A DNA stretch of 64,000 nt, taken from contig NZ_CP036175.1 in NCBI RefSeq assembly GCF_003261575.2, forward strand, positions 5,704,001-5,768,000. The letters are read 5' to 3'. The notes under the pieces were generated by a model. It saw only the letters and a list, made by a program, of their open reading frames with translations. It was not told the origin of the DNA and did not search any database. A program made the translations under genes and the position numbers. Each line of letters begins with the position of its first letter. Position 1 is the first letter of the stretch. Below are positions 1 through 9,819 of this stretch, in pieces. Source of the stretch: Klebsiella huaxiensis (GTDB taxonomy: Bacteria > Pseudomonadota > Gammaproteobacteria > Enterobacterales > Enterobacteriaceae).

Positions 1-2429
1 TCACCCCACTTCACAAACAGCCGACCTTTTTCTGGAAGTCCGGTAAGATAGACCTGCCCGGAATCACCAACAATGGAACTTCTATTTTCTTTATGGTCCT
101 GGCCTTCATCATCTAGCGTAATAACGGCGCCAAAAGGTACTGCCTTATTCTGGAAACGCAAGGTCATCATTGCCTTATAACCAATCCAGGTATCATATTT
201 TACCTTGACGATAGCGCTGCGCGTCGGTACCACCGTTCTGACGATATTATCAATTTCCGCGCCCGAAACCTGTTGTTCATCAAGTGAGAGATTATTTTCA
301 TGGTAGGCCCTTACGAAAGGTACCACAGCGTATCCAGCAGAATCAGTCATCACGTTAGTCTGCCCGCGTACCGCTACATCGCTGACACCAGGGGCTTCAA
401 CTAACACCACGCTCTCACCGAGGTAGCGAGAGAAAGTTACTCCGCCGGAGTGGGCAACCATCCCGCCACGCAGCGAGTAATTATACCGCGAGCTATAGTT
501 GTCATAGCCATATCCAGCAGTGGCTTCGCCTTTAGAACCTTGATAGTTCAGATTGACGTTCCCCGAGGTACTTTTGTCGTTTTCGTTATATCCTTCCTGC
601 ACATTCCAGTTCAGGGAACGGTCTGTAAAGGCAGTACCATTTAAACCAAGGCTATGCGTGGTATCTCCCTTTCGACTACTGCTCATATTGTAGTTAGCCG
701 ATATATCTGCACCGAAAGGTACGCTCACGGTGAGGGAAATAATATTATCGCTGGATGGTGAACTATCGCTGTTCTGGCTAGTGCTCTGCACATTTCGGTT
801 ATAGGAGTAGTTAATGAAATATGACACCCGACCAAAGGTGTTGCTATAACTAACGCCCAGAGACTCCATGCGTGAATTATCCCAGTAGGACTCACTTACC
901 AGTGAAAGGGAGAGCGAACCGTACCCTGAGAAAACCTGAGAAGCTGATGCGTCAAAACGATCTTTTGTCCGCCCATTTGAGGAACAACAGCCGCTGTAAG
1001 AATTCGCATTATCGATAAAATTTTGCAGCGAGTAATAGCCATGCGTTGAATAACGGTATCCCGCAACAGAAAAGTTGGTTCCCGTCAGCGGAAAATCTTT
1101 ACTAAAACGCATGCGATAAGACTGACCCTCGCTGGATGACGTTTTATCCGATGCAGGATTCTCTTTTATATCAACCCAGGATTGGGAAGCATCGAATGAG
1201 AGCGCTCCGACAGAACCCAGATTAAATCCGGCCCCAAGTAGCGCGTTGCTATATTTATCTTCCAGTTGCTGGAAACCACCGTATAACGTGACGTTACTCA
1301 ATGCTCCCCAGGCAATGGAAGATTGCAGGAAATTGTATTCCTTTCCACCGGAGCTCCCGGAGCGAGTTTTACCACTGCTGAAAGCATAATCTATTTGCCC
1401 CTCACGCTGCAGAATCGCCAGCGAGGCAAAAGGCACAACAAAGCTCTGTGCGCTACCATCAGATTCTTTCACCGTCACATAGAGATCGCCTGCGCTCCCT
1501 GTTGGGTAAAGGTCGCTTATTTCGAATGCGCCAGGAGATACGGTGGTTTTATAGATACTGTATCCGTTCTGATAAACCGTCACGTCGGCGGTAGTACGAG
1601 CAATGCCTTTAATGACTGGCGCAAAGCCATTCAGGCTATCCGGCAGCATCTCTTTATCTGAGTTCAACTGTAGACCGGTAAAGCTGATACTGTCGAACAC
1701 ACCCGATGAGGTATAGGTCTGGCCCATTATCAACTGGCTTTTCAGGGCGTGGATATCACGTGAGATATAGCTGTAGACGGAGTCCCATTGATTACCATCA
1801 TTATTATGATTGAGGGTGCTGTAATTTCGTAAACGCCATGGCCCAACGTTCAGACCCGGCTGTAGGCTGACAAACTGGCTGGACGTCGATTCGCCGCCGT
1901 GCCGAGGATCGGTTTTTTGCCCCGAAAGGTTGTAATTAAGCAGCCCGGCAGTGATGCCCTGCTGCCACCTGTTTTCAGCGACATAACCTTGCGGACGATG
2001 CTGCATAGCAACCTGAGGCAATGTAAAATCGACCCGCTGGCGCGAAAGCTGCACCGCCGTTTCCCATCCAGGGATCGCAGACAGCTTTGCGCACCCGGAG
2101 CCAGCTGCCGTAAGTTCGGGGTAGTCTTCAGTTTTAATCGACCACTCTTTCAAGTGCGCGACATTGATACACGGCTGAGCAGAAGAGTCATTACCTTCAT
2201 TTTGCGGCTTGAAAATAACAGATTCAGAACCAATAAACTTGTCGTTAATATAGACATCGAGATTGTATTGACCCGGAGGGACTGACTCTTGGGAAATATA
2301 GGTCAAATCTACGACTGTCGCGCCGGTTTCGTTCACTTCCAGCAAATGGGGGTTAAAATACTCCCCAGCGACAGACTGTAACGGAATTGAGCCAAGGCAA
2401 CAAAGAATGGCTATATAACTGCGTTTCAA
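1..2429 (-). CDS. Fimbrial outer-membrane usher (FimD/PapC family), C-terminus cut by window edge
   Basis: Usher pore that takes chaperone-bound subunits and polymerises them across the outer membrane. The frame is open from the left edge to a TTG codon at 2429, giving about 809 residues, so perhaps 25-40 C-terminal residues lie outside. No ATG is available in frame. The TTG is chosen because it starts with MKRSYIAILCCL, a clear signal peptide, and the mature protein then opens with GEYFNPHLLEV, the usual usher N-terminus (FNPxxL). The middle is rich in Tyr/Ser/Gly beta-strands typical of the 24-strand barrel; the last visible residues are FVKWG, close to the normal end. It follows the chaperone gene by 25 bp in one operon. 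A tip adhesin gene would be expected beyond the left edge. Family assignment is firm; the fimbrial type is not determined. Confidence 0.93.
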   Translation of the reverse strand, partial: MKRSYIAILCCLGSIPLQSVAGEYFNPHLLEVNETGATVVDLTYISQESVPPGQYNLDVYINDKFIGSESVIFKPQNEGNDSSAQPCINVAHLKEWSIKTEDYPELTAAGSGCAKLSAIPGWETAVQLSRQRVDFTLPQVAMQHRPQGYVAENRWQQGITAGLLNYNLSGQKTDPRHGGESTSSQFVSLQPGLNVGPWRLRNYSTLNHNNDGNQWDSVYSYISRDIHALKSQLIMGQTYTSSGVFDSISFTGLQLNSDKEMLPDSLNGFAPVIKGIARTTADVTVYQNGYSIYKTTVSPGAFEISDLYPTGSAGDLYVTVKESDGSAQSFVVPFASLAILQREGQIDYAFSSGKTRSGSSGGKEYNFLQSSIAWGALSNVTLYGGFQQLEDKYSNALLGAGFNLGSVGALSFDASQSWVDIKENPASDKTSSSEGQSYRMRFSKDFPLTGTNFSVAGYRYSTHGYYSLQNFIDNANSYSGCCSSNGRTKDRFDASASQVFSGYGSLSLSLVSESYWDNSRMESLGVSYSNTFGRVSYFINYSYNRNVQSTSQNSDSSPSSDNIISLTVSVPFGADISANYNMSSSRKGDTTHSLGLNGTAFTDRSLNWNVQEGYNENDKSTSGNVNLNYQGSKGEATAGYGYDNYSSRYNYSLRGGMVAHSGGVTFSRYLGESVVLVEAPGVSDVAVRGQTNVMTDSAGYAVVPFVRAYHENNLSLDEQQVSGAEIDNIVRTVVPTRSAIVKVKYDTWIGYKAMMTLRFQNKAVPFGAVITLDDEGQDHKENRSSIVGDSGQVYLTGLPEKGRLFVKWG

Positions 2430-2454
2430 TGAAAGTGCATCATTCCATCCAACG

Positions 2455-3141
2455 TTATTGAATGATGACCTTATATTTCGGTCCTGACATACCATAATCA
2501 TTGATCACGCTCCATGTGACTTCTCTTTTCCCTGATGAAGATGCGCTTGCTACCGGTATTTTTATCGTTGAGTATGGGGCGACAAACCATGCTTCGGGTA
2601 CGGCCTTGCCATTAACAAATATCCCTGAGAAATTCATATATAGTGGCGAGTTATTTTTCACCTTTAACTCTCGTCCTTCACTGGACCATTGTAGTTTCTC
2701 AGAGAAGTTTTCCGGAATAGCTTTTTTTAAGGCTGCGGGTCGATAAATAAGTTTAATTCGAGAGTTGATAGCAAACTGCACCATGTTCTTATCTGGTGCG
2801 TTATCCATTGCAGGAATACCTTTAATATTCAGCCAAAACATTGACTCCCTATCTTCCGGCAAAGGTTTTCCCGTTCGAAGGATTCGTACAAATCCTTGTT
2901 CACCCGCTTTCAAGCGAAACAAGGGAGGGGTTGTAATAAACGAATCTTTCGCTGGCGAGGTTTCATCCACAATGGAGAGCCAGGACTGTACTATATTTGT
3001 AACATTATCTTTATTTTGAACAGACACTGTGGTTGTCTTTTGTGTACCATCGAAGATAACACGTGTACCGCCAACAACCACACTGGCCTGCGATACCGAA
3101 ATACAGGAAAACAAACAAACACAACATAATAATCTGTTCAT
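2455..3141 (-). CDS. Periplasmic fimbrial chaperone (FimC/PapD family)
   Basis: Immunoglobulin-like periplasmic chaperone that caps fimbrial subunits by donor-strand complementation and delivers them to the usher. About 228 residues from the ATG at 3141 (MNRLLCCVCLF signal peptide, mature part beginning near SVVVGGTRVIF, the usual first strand). A TTG four codons upstream (3153) is an alternative start. Family motifs seen: a G1-type strand near FWLNIKGIPA and the NxRIKLIYRPAAL segment that carries the conserved basic residues. It lies between the major subunit gene and the usher gene on the same strand, 56 bp downstream of the former. Confident as to family; the subunit specificity cannot be read from sequence. 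Confidence 0.93.
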   Translation of the reverse strand: MNRLLCCVCLFSCISVSQASVVVGGTRVIFDGTQKTTTVSVQNKDNVTNIVQSWLSIVDETSPAKDSFITTPPLFRLKAGEQGFVRILRTGKPLPEDRESMFWLNIKGIPAMDNAPDKNMVQFAINSRIKLIYRPAALKKAIPENFSEKLQWSSEGRELKVKNNSPLYMNFSGIFVNGKAVPEAWFVAPYSTIKIPVASASSSGKREVTWSVINDYGMSGPKYKVIIQ

Positions 3142-3197
3142 AGCATTATCCAAACAGGGAAAGCAAAATACTTTCCCTTTGATATATTGTTACTTAA

Positions 3198-3734
3198 TTA
3201 ATAATAGGTAACGTTATAGGTTACTGTCGTCAGCACCGGGCCTTTAGTCGGATCTGAAGCGCCAGATTTAGCCATTTTCACGGTAAACGGAACGGTGGCT
3301 TCGCCAGAGGAAATATCGACATCAGAACCTTCAGCATTATTCTTCTGAATAACCCCTGCGTTATCAAAAATAGCGACAGCAACATTGGTAGCTGGAGACG
3401 CTGAAGCCTGGTTTTTAAAGTAATCACTATTAAACGTATCCGCTTCACCACCAAAGGTAATTCTGGCTTTAGTCAGAGAACCTTCATCTGTAGGGCAACC
3501 GGTCAAAGTGAAAGAGAAGTTCTTCGCCGCGCTATAGGTATTCGCTTTTAAATCTGCTACTGAGACAGTCCCCATCTCAATCGCCGAAACGCCATTATCA
3601 ATGGTAGCGGTACAAGTCGTATCGGAAACTGTCCCGGTAAACTCGATGGTGTTATCCGCATGGGACATTGCAACCAGAGAGCAGCCCGCAGATAAGGCCA
3701 GAATTTTAGCTAAAGTTTTTACATTGGTTTTCAT
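3198..3734 (-). CDS. Major fimbrial subunit (FimA family pilin)
   Basis: Structural pilin secreted to the periplasm and polymerised by the chaperone-usher pair. The ATG at 3734 is chosen because AGGGGAAT precedes it and it begins a good signal peptide (MKTNVKTLAKILAL...) ending near SHA; a start ten codons upstream is possible in frame but lacks these. Mature protein opens with a donor strand (DNTIEFTGTV) followed by the two cysteines (TTCTATI and LTGCPT) that form the pilin disulphide, and ends in the alternating YNVTYY beta-zipper. First gene of the fimbrial operon. Low Cys and high Thr/Ala/Ser content fit a type 1-like pilin. Confidence 0.92.
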   Translation of the reverse strand: MKTNVKTLAKILALSAGCSLVAMSHADNTIEFTGTVSDTTCTATIDNGVSAIEMGTVSVADLKANTYSAAKNFSFTLTGCPTDEGSLTKARITFGGEADTFNSDYFKNQASASPATNVAVAIFDNAGVIQKNNAEGSDVDISSGEATVPFTVKMAKSGASDPTKGPVLTTVTYNVTYY

Positions 3735-4369
3735 TGGTATTCCCCTATTTATCCAGATTAACAATCAATCCATCAATTGTTTATGGCCATATATTAGAGA
3801 ATGAACATGGATAACAACTTAGCTATAAGCTGTTGCATTCGCACGGGGAATGAATAACCTGCATTTAATATTTATCGAACTCATAAATGCAAGAGCTTTA
3901 GTTCCACATGAATCCATTCAATAATAAAAGCTCACGTCGCTAAGATAACCGAAAGTAGGAGTATTCTCAATAAGGTAAAAATATCTCACTTAAGTATATA
4001 ATTACCCGCCATCAATAATTACGATGTATAATTTAAAATAAATAAGAAAAATCATGACATTATAAAATGAATATATTCACAAAAAAAATATAAAATAGAA
4101 ATACATACTAAAAACAACTACAACCCCACTAAAAAATGAAACATTTAGTTACAATTCAAACGTAAAGCAATTAAGAATACTCGCGAAAAACCAATAAAAA
4201 ACACACCTAATCTCTATTTAATATTAATATCGCAACTAATTGAATCATCAATTACATAAGTATACACATGTAGCGTTAATTAACGTTTTTTATTAAAAAT
4301 ACTTACTGTCCAATTATATCTCCCGGTCGATCCGCAAAGATAGTAATCGTGATGATGGTTAAATGATTA
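3735..4369. other. Long AT-rich intergenic region upstream of the fimbrial operon
   Basis: No convincing gene in about 630 bp. The DNA is strikingly AT-rich compared with both flanks, with many A and T tracts, as often seen for H-NS-silenced fimbrial promoters (inference). A 12-bp palindrome cgttaattaacg followed by a T-run lies near 4275-4296. I looked for paired inverted repeats of the fim-switch kind and for a recombinase gene and saw neither. The fimbrial promoter must lie here but no single promoter stands out. Confidence 0.6.
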
Positions 4370-5059
4370 TCAAAACATGCTCCAACGTACCAACGGCGCG
4401 GCCAGTACCATCACCACACCGGAAAGCATCATCACCAGGCTGGCGACCACGCCCTCCTGCGGCCCCAGCTCATAGGAACGCGCCGTTCCGGCACCGTGGG
4501 ACGCCGCACCGAATCCCGCCCCTTTCGCCATCCCCTCGTGAATAGAAAGACGCAGAAACAGTACGTCGCCCACCGCCATACCAAATACCCCGGTCACGAC
4601 CACAAACAGGGCGACTAAATCAGGCTGACCGCCCAGCGGTTTGGCTGCCGCTAACGCAAAGGGGGTCGTCACCGAGCGCACCGCCAGGCTGCGCTGGATC
4701 TCATCAGGCAGAGTAAACAATCGCGCCAGCCACACCGAACTGGTCACCGCAACAACCGATGCGGTAGTCACTCCAGCAGTCAGCGACAACCAGTGACGTT
4801 TAATAATCGCCAGGTTGTCATATACCGGCACGGCAAAAGCAATCGTTGCCGGGCCCAATAACCACAGCAACCAGTGGGTTTCCCCGATATAACTTTGATA
4901 GGAGATATGGCCGAATACCAGGATCAGCACCAGCAGGACTGGAGTAAAAACCAGCGGCATCAACGGGAGCTTATGAAAGCGTCGATAGAGACGCTTGTTG
5001 GCAAAATAGAGCCCTAGCGTGACGATAAGACACAGGACGCTCAGTTGAAAATCACTCAT
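4370..5059 (-). CDS. LrgB/CidB family inner-membrane protein
   Basis: Polytopic membrane protein of 229 residues with about six or seven hydrophobic segments, of the LrgB/CidB/YohK family. Members work with a small LrgA/CidA partner and have been linked to murein hydrolase control and to export of small organic acids; the role here is not known. The conserved block RSVTTPFALAAAKPLGGQPDL and the late AASHGAGTARSYELG motif are both present. The start overlaps the end of the LrgA-type gene by 8 bp and AGGATGAAGC precedes the ATG, so the two are translationally coupled. A LysR regulator is divergent from the pair. Confidence 0.9.
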   Translation of the reverse strand: MSDFQLSVLCLIVTLGLYFANKRLYRRFHKLPLMPLVFTPVLLVLILVFGHISYQSYIGETHWLLWLLGPATIAFAVPVYDNLAIIKRHWLSLTAGVTTASVVAVTSSVWLARLFTLPDEIQRSLAVRSVTTPFALAAAKPLGGQPDLVALFVVVTGVFGMAVGDVLFLRLSIHEGMAKGAGFGAASHGAGTARSYELGPQEGVVASLVMMLSGVVMVLAAPLVRWSMF

Positions 5060-5462
5060 GCTTCATCCTGCTCACTTCATAACGATACACTTTATCGACC
5101 ACCCACGCCGTCGTGCCCAGTACCATGGTGGTACTCAGCCCAATAACCAAAAAGATGCGCCAGCCATCAACCATCAGCAGTTGGGCGTAGTTCACGACCG
5201 CAACCACTGCTGGCACGAAAAACAGCAGCATTTCCGCCAGCAGCCAGCGGGCCCCGGCTCGCACCCAGTTTAAGGGGATAATTCGGCAAACAATCAGCGC
5301 CAGCAGCATCAACATGCCCACCAGGTTCGCTGGAAGAGGCAAATGCAGCCAGTTAACTAAATATTCAGCGCAGACGAACAATCCAGCGTAGATCAGTACC
5401 TGAACCGATACCTGCAGGCGTTGCATGACGAAGGGCGTCACGCGAGCTGGCGCGGAGGCCAT
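5052..5462 (-). CDS. LrgA/CidA family holin-like membrane protein
   Basis: Small membrane protein (136 residues, about four transmembrane segments) of the LrgA/CidA/YohJ family, the partner of the LrgB-type protein just downstream. The family core LPLPANLVGMLMLLALI and the following basic-ended helix RAGARWLLAEMLLFFVPAVVAVVNY are clearly seen. ATG at 5462 is followed by a short N-terminal tail before the first helix; an internal Met at residue 13 is an alternative start. The two genes overlap and form an operon divergent from the LysR-type gene at 5566, which is the likely regulator. Confidence 0.9.
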   Translation of the reverse strand: MASAPARVTPFVMQRLQVSVQVLIYAGLFVCAEYLVNWLHLPLPANLVGMLMLLALIVCRIIPLNWVRAGARWLLAEMLLFFVPAVVAVVNYAQLLMVDGWRIFLVIGLSTTMVLGTTAWVVDKVYRYEVSRMKHE

Positions 5463-5565
5463 GAGCGGAATTCCTGAAAAAGATGACAGGCGTGCAGTAT
5501 AGAGAGCCGCCAGGCCCGGTAGAAATGAATTAAAATCATCACAGGTATAGTCCCAAGGAATAATT

Positions 5566-6447
5566 ATGGATATCCGAACGCTGCGTTATTTTGTTGAAGT
5601 GGTCCGCCAGCAGAGCTTTACCCGTGCGGCGGAGAAGCTATTCGTCACGCAGCCCACCATCAGCAAGATGCTCAAAAATCTGGAAGATGAACTGAACTGC
5701 ACCCTGCTGATTCGCGATGGGCGCAAGCTGCTGTTGACCGATACCGGGCGGGTGGTCTTCGAGCGCGGCCAGGCTATTCTTGGTGAGTTTCATCAGCTGG
5801 AGTCGGAGCTGAGCGATATTAATCATCTGCACAAAGGCGTTCTGCGTCTGGGGATCCCGCCGATGGTGGGGATGTTGATGGCGGAACCGATTAGCCGCTT
5901 TCGCCAGCGCTACTCGGGCATTGAACTAAAGATTTCCGAGTTTGGTGGACTGACGGTGCAGCAGGCGGTAAGCAACGGAGAGCTGGATTTGGCGATGACG
6001 GCACTCCCCGTTGATGAGGCCAGCGGCCTGAGCACGCTGTCGTTGTTTAGTCATCCACTCTGCGTGCTGACCCCGAGAACAACGCAATGGGAAAGCATAT
6101 CATCACTGTCTCCAAAGGCACTCACCGAGCATCCACTGGTGATTTACAACGAAGATTTTGCCCTCAGTCAGCAGTTGATGCAGCTTTTTACCCAGCATGA
6201 GGTTAAGCCGCGTATTGCGGTGCGTAGCGGGCAGTGGGATTTTCTGGCCGCAATGGTGCAAGCGGGGATTGGGATAGCGATTCTGCCGGAGCCGATTTGC
6301 CAGCGTCTCGATCCGCAAAGCTTTTGCTGGATACCGTTGCAGAGCGAGCTACGTTGGGAGCTGGGGATGATTTGGCGGGAGGGCGTGTATATGTCGCACA
6401 GCGCGCGGGCATGGCTGGAGTGTAGTAAGGCGTTCTGGCTGGAGTGA
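5566..6447 (+). CDS. LysR-type transcriptional regulator, probable regulator of the lrgAB-like pair
   Basis: DNA-binding regulator of 293 residues. Residues 1-60 form the LysR winged helix-turn-helix (MDIRTLRYFVEVVRQQSFTR, then AAEKLFVTQPTISKMLKNLE); residues about 90-290 form the periplasmic-binding-protein-like effector domain. AAGGAATAATT precedes the ATG. It is divergent from the lrgA/lrgB-like operon with 103 bp between, the classic layout for a LysR regulator and its target (as with Bacillus and Staphylococcus cidR). The effector cannot be deduced. Good family confidence; target is inference from position. Confidence 0.92.
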   Translation: MDIRTLRYFVEVVRQQSFTRAAEKLFVTQPTISKMLKNLEDELNCTLLIRDGRKLLLTDTGRVVFERGQAILGEFHQLESELSDINHLHKGVLRLGIPPMVGMLMAEPISRFRQRYSGIELKISEFGGLTVQQAVSNGELDLAMTALPVDEASGLSTLSLFSHPLCVLTPRTTQWESISSLSPKALTEHPLVIYNEDFALSQQLMQLFTQHEVKPRIAVRSGQWDFLAAMVQAGIGIAILPEPICQRLDPQSFCWIPLQSELRWELGMIWREGVYMSHSARAWLECSKAFWLE

Positions 6448-6450
6448 GCT

Positions 6451-6535
6451 CCCGGGTTGCGGCGTAAACACCTTACCCGGGCTACAGTCTGAGGGACGGT
6501 AGCCCGGACAAGGCGCGTCAGGCGCCGCCTCCGGG
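6451..6535. repeat. REP-type palindromic repeat between the LysR gene and yjcE
   Basis: Two GC-rich palindromic units around tagcccgg and ccgggcta. The arm tagcccggacaaggcgcgtc at 6500-6519 and its continuation recur, inverted and nearly identical over about 36 bp, at 37097-37133 next to alr. Lies at the 3' ends of two convergent genes, the normal REP position. Confidence 0.8.
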
Positions 6536-6549
6536 GAACAGATACGGAG

Positions 6550-8196
6550 TTACTGATCTTCGATTAACAGCGCTTCCAGCAGGTCAAGATCGTGCAACAT
6601 CTTCTGCAGCGTCTCGTTACTGATCTGCCGGGTGGCACGCAGGTGGTATAGCTCCCCGCGCTCTGAACGCAGCGCCGCCAGGCGGAACCTGCGTTCGAGG
6701 CTCTCTTCCAGCATCGACGTTTCCACATCGTTACGTCCATCGACCCGACGACGCAGGTTACCAATTACCCGCGAACTGACCTCGGTCAGCAGCTGATTAT
6801 CGATATTCTCTTTGGTGTCCGATGCCAGGCGCTCTTCCATTTTCTGAATCGCGACAATCGCCACGTCCGCCGTTGCCGCCCGCGCCAGACGCTCTTCTTT
6901 GCGCTGCTGAACGTGGTCGCTCGACTCGATATGCCGCAGCAGAATCGGCAGCGCAATCACACCAACAAACAGGGAGAACAGAATCACCCCGGCGGCAAGG
7001 AACACCAGCTCATAGCGCGCCGGGAAGACGTTACCGTCCGGCAACAGCAGAGGAATCGACAGCACACCGGCAAGAGTAATCGCCCCGCGCACCCCGGCGA
7101 CGGAGGAGATCAGCAGCTCACGCGTGGTCCAGGAGCCAAACTCCATCGGTTTCTTTTTCAGGAAGCGCTGGCTCAATTTACGCATCGTCCACAGCCAGCC
7201 AAAGCGCACCAGCATCAGGGCGGCGTAAATCAGGATGATATCGGTAAACAGCATCCAGGTTTCAACGTTCGGATCCGCCTCTGCCGCCACCAGCGAGCTC
7301 GACAGAATATCCGGCAGCTGTAGCCCCAACAACAGGAAAACCATGCCGTTAAACACGAACTCCAGCATCGCCCAGGTGCTGTTCGCACGCAGGCGCATCG
7401 CCAGCGGTGCGCTGCGCATCACGCCGGAACGGGTGATGGTCATCCCCGCAGCCACCGCCGCCAGGATCCCGGAGAAGCCAATATGTTCTGCGATCAAGTA
7501 GGATGCGAACGGCAGCAGGAACAGCAGCACAATCTGCGTTGCCGGTTCATCGCCGCCCCAACGGCTAAGAAAGCGCATTGAGCGCCCGTACAGCCAGCTG
7601 ACCACGAAGCCTGCAAGAATGCCGCCCACCGCTACTTTGAAAAACTCCACCGTCGCTCCGCCGACGGTAAAGACCATCGTGCCCATCGCTACCGCGACGG
7701 CAAACTTCAGGGAGACCAGGCCGGAGGCGTCGTTCATCAGCGCCTCCCCCTGCAAAATCCCCATAATTTTTTTCGGAATACGCCCTTCACCAACAATCCC
7801 TGAGAGCGCTACGGCATCCGTCGGTGACAGTACCGCCGCCAGCGCGAAGGCCGGTATCAGCGGAATGCCTGGCACGATCCAGTAGATGAGGTAGCCAATA
7901 CCGACCACCGTCACCAGCACAAGCGCCAGCGCCAGACCAAATATTTCTCGCCCATGCTCAATGAACTCGCGGGTTGGAGTCTTCCAGCCATCAGCAAATA
8001 GCAGCGGCGGGATAAACAGAACCAGAAAGAGTTCAGGGTCGAATTCGACGTGTAGTCCAAAGGTAGGCCAGGCCAGCATCGCGCCAATGCCTATTTGGAT
8101 TAAAGGTAGTGGAACCTGAAAGGGCAGTACGCGTGTAACCACCCCGGAGAGAGAGACCACGAGGGTCATGATGAGTATGGTAAAGAATATTTCCAT
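6550..8196 (-). CDS. yjcE: CPA1-family Na+/H+ antiporter YjcE
   Basis: Inner-membrane cation/proton antiporter of 548 residues, collinear with E. coli YjcE (about 549). Roughly twelve transmembrane segments in residues 1-390, with the CPA1 features LSPTDAVALSGIV and the GEALMNDASGLVSLK segment carrying the ion-binding ND pair, then a cytoplasmic charged helical tail (residues about 400-548) as in NhaP-type exchangers. Single gene between the LysR regulator (convergent) and ghxP (same strand, 147 bp away with a terminator between). The physiological ion has not been settled for the E. coli protein. Confidence 0.95.
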   Translation of the reverse strand: MEIFFTILIMTLVVSLSGVVTRVLPFQVPLPLIQIGIGAMLAWPTFGLHVEFDPELFLVLFIPPLLFADGWKTPTREFIEHGREIFGLALALVLVTVVGIGYLIYWIVPGIPLIPAFALAAVLSPTDAVALSGIVGEGRIPKKIMGILQGEALMNDASGLVSLKFAVAVAMGTMVFTVGGATVEFFKVAVGGILAGFVVSWLYGRSMRFLSRWGGDEPATQIVLLFLLPFASYLIAEHIGFSGILAAVAAGMTITRSGVMRSAPLAMRLRANSTWAMLEFVFNGMVFLLLGLQLPDILSSSLVAAEADPNVETWMLFTDIILIYAALMLVRFGWLWTMRKLSQRFLKKKPMEFGSWTTRELLISSVAGVRGAITLAGVLSIPLLLPDGNVFPARYELVFLAAGVILFSLFVGVIALPILLRHIESSDHVQQRKEERLARAATADVAIVAIQKMEERLASDTKENIDNQLLTEVSSRVIGNLRRRVDGRNDVETSMLEESLERRFRLAALRSERGELYHLRATRQISNETLQKMLHDLDLLEALLIEDQ

Positions 8197-8296
8197 GTGT
8201 TCCCTGTTTGCTACGTTTTCTTTTTTTACATCTGAGGCGTCATGTCTCGAAATGGTACGCTACTCAGATTAACGCAAAAGGAAACAGGATGTGGCT

Positions 8297-8327
8297 TAAA
8301 AATAAATCGGGCGGCCAAAGCCGCCCG
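8297..8327 (-). terminator. Rho-independent terminator after ghxP
   Basis: Perfect 8-bp GC stem cgggcggc/gccgcccg with an aaa loop at 8308-8327. On the minus strand it is followed by a T-rich tract (8297-8307). It separates ghxP from yjcE. Confidence 0.85.
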
Positions 8328-8343
8328 TGATTAGCAGAAAAAG

Positions 8344-9693
8344 TTAAATCGCCCAGCCGCCAGCGTAGAAAATAACCAGCGCCGCCGCGATGATCACCGT
8401 CCCCAGGTTCAGCTTGCGCCACTCCCCGGACACCAGACGACCAATCACCAGTGAAGCAAAGCCAATCATGATGCCGGTAACAATGTTACAGGTCAGCACG
8501 ATAAAGACTGCCGTAATCAGGCCCGCCATCGCATCGACAAAATCGTTAAAGTCGATTTTCGCCACGTTGCTCAGCATCAGCAAGCCTACGTACATCAGCG
8601 CCGGAGCCGTCGCGTACGCCGGTACCAGATAAGAGAGCGGAGAGAGGAACAGGATCAGCAGGAACAGCACGCCAACGGTTACCGCAGTCAGGCCGGTTTT
8701 ACCGCCCGCGGCAGTACCTGCGGCTGACTCGATATAGACCGCTGCCGGAGCCGCGCCGACCAGACCAGAGAAGACGCTGCTCAGGGAGTCAGTGGTCAAT
8801 GCTTTGCCGCCATTGATAATCTGCCCATCTTTATCCAGCAAGTTTGCCTGACCGGCCACCGCGCGGATGGTGCCAGTCGCATCAAATACTGCGGTCATCA
8901 CCAACGCCAGCACGCTCGGCAGAACGATGGGGTTCAGCGCGCCCACGATATCCAGGCTACCGATCAGCGAGTTGCCCTTATCGTCGCTCAGCGACGGCAT
9001 AGCGAAAACACCGGAGAAGTGAACGTTAGGATCGAAAATCAGACCGATAATCGACACGCCGATAATCGTCAGCAGGATACCGCCCGGCACTTTGAGTTTT
9101 TCGAGGCCGATAATCACCGCCAGCCCCACCAGCGACATGATCACCGGGAAGCTGTCGAAATTACCCAACGCCACCGGCAGGCCGTCCAGCGGGTTTTTAA
9201 TGACCAGACCAACGCCGTTGGCGGCGATCAGCAGCAGAAACAGTCCGATACCAATCCCCGTGCCGTGCGCAACGCCCTGCGGCAGATTACGCAAGATCCA
9301 GCTACGAATACCGGTTGCGGAAATCACGGTAAACAGCACGCCCATCAGGAACACGGCACCCAACGCTACCGGAATACTGATCTGTTGGCCCAACACCAGG
9401 CTAAAGGCGGTAAAGGCGGTCAGCGAGATGGCGCAGCCAATCGCCAGCGGCAGGTTCGCCCACAGCCCCATCACCAGCGAGCCGACGCCCGCTACCAGAC
9501 AGGTGGAGACAAAGACCGCCGCCGGTGGGAAACCTGCTTTTCCGAGCATACCCGGCACGACGATGACGGAGTACACCATCGCCAGGAAGGTAGTAAGACC
9601 GGCAACGATTTCCTGACGCACGGTGCTGCCGCGAGCAGAAATTTTAAACCAGGCGTCCAATGAACCGCCGGTACGCGCTGAAGGCGTAGACAT
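8344..9693 (-). CDS. ghxP: Guanine/hypoxanthine permease GhxP
   Basis: Proton-linked purine base importer of the AzgA-like NCS2 group, 449 residues as in E. coli GhxP (YjcD). The ATG at 9693 ([17 protein letters not shown]) matches the E. coli N-terminus and has AGGGGAAG upstream; a longer in-frame start at 9750 lacks these. Family motifs seen: [16 protein letters not shown] near the N-terminus, [25 protein letters not shown] mid-protein, and [19 protein letters not shown] plus [17 protein letters not shown] in the substrate region. The upstream gap carries PurR-type operators, which fits repression by purine excess. Confidence 0.97.
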   Translation of the reverse strand: MSTPSARTGGSLDAWFKISARGSTVRQEIVAGLTTFLAMVYSVIVVPGMLGKAGFPPAAVFVSTCLVAGVGSLVMGLWANLPLAIGCAISLTAFTAFSLVLGQQISIPVALGAVFLMGVLFTVISATGIRSWILRNLPQGVAHGTGIGIGLFLLLIAANGVGLVIKNPLDGLPVALGNFDSFPVIMSLVGLAVIIGLEKLKVPGGILLTIIGVSIIGLIFDPNVHFSGVFAMPSLSDDKGNSLIGSLDIVGALNPIVLPSVLALVMTAVFDATGTIRAVAGQANLLDKDGQIINGGKALTTDSLSSVFSGLVGAAPAAVYIESAAGTAAGGKTGLTAVTVGVLFLLILFLSPLSYLVPAYATAPALMYVGLLMLSNVAKIDFNDFVDAMAGLITAVFIVLTCNIVTGIMIGFASLVIGRLVSGEWRKLNLGTVIIAAALVIFYAGGWAI

Positions 9694-9803
9694 AGAAAAC
9701 TTCCCCTGAGAATTTTTATCGTTCGTTTGGATGCGAGGTGGACCATCCACTGCCAGTTAAACGCGATCTCCTTGTGCTACATCGCAGCGCCAGGGGCTGT
9801 GAA

Positions 9804-9819
9804 AAGCAAACGTTTAACT
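9804..9819. promoter_or_regulatory. PurR-type operator, promoter-proximal to ghxP
   Basis: Core gcaaacgttt centred at 9811/9812, about 120 bp upstream of the ghxP ATG, matches the PurR consensus core GCAAACGTTT exactly. Flanks match less well. A weaker partial copy, ggcaaacgattatc, lies at 9895-9908. Confidence 0.6.

Noticed and set aside
1323..2285. Plus-strand frames of 112 and 128 codons inside the fimbrial usher region
   Set aside because: They are antisense to an open usher frame with signal peptide and barrel-like sequence, and have no family resemblance.
3735..4369. Invertible fim-type promoter switch upstream of the pilin gene
   Set aside because: No matching inverted repeats flanking a promoter and no recombinase gene nearby were found by eye.
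9019..9663. A 214-codon plus-strand frame opposite ghxP
   Set aside because: His/Gln/Arg-rich low-complexity translation with no ribosome site, typical of the antisense of a GC-rich membrane protein gene.
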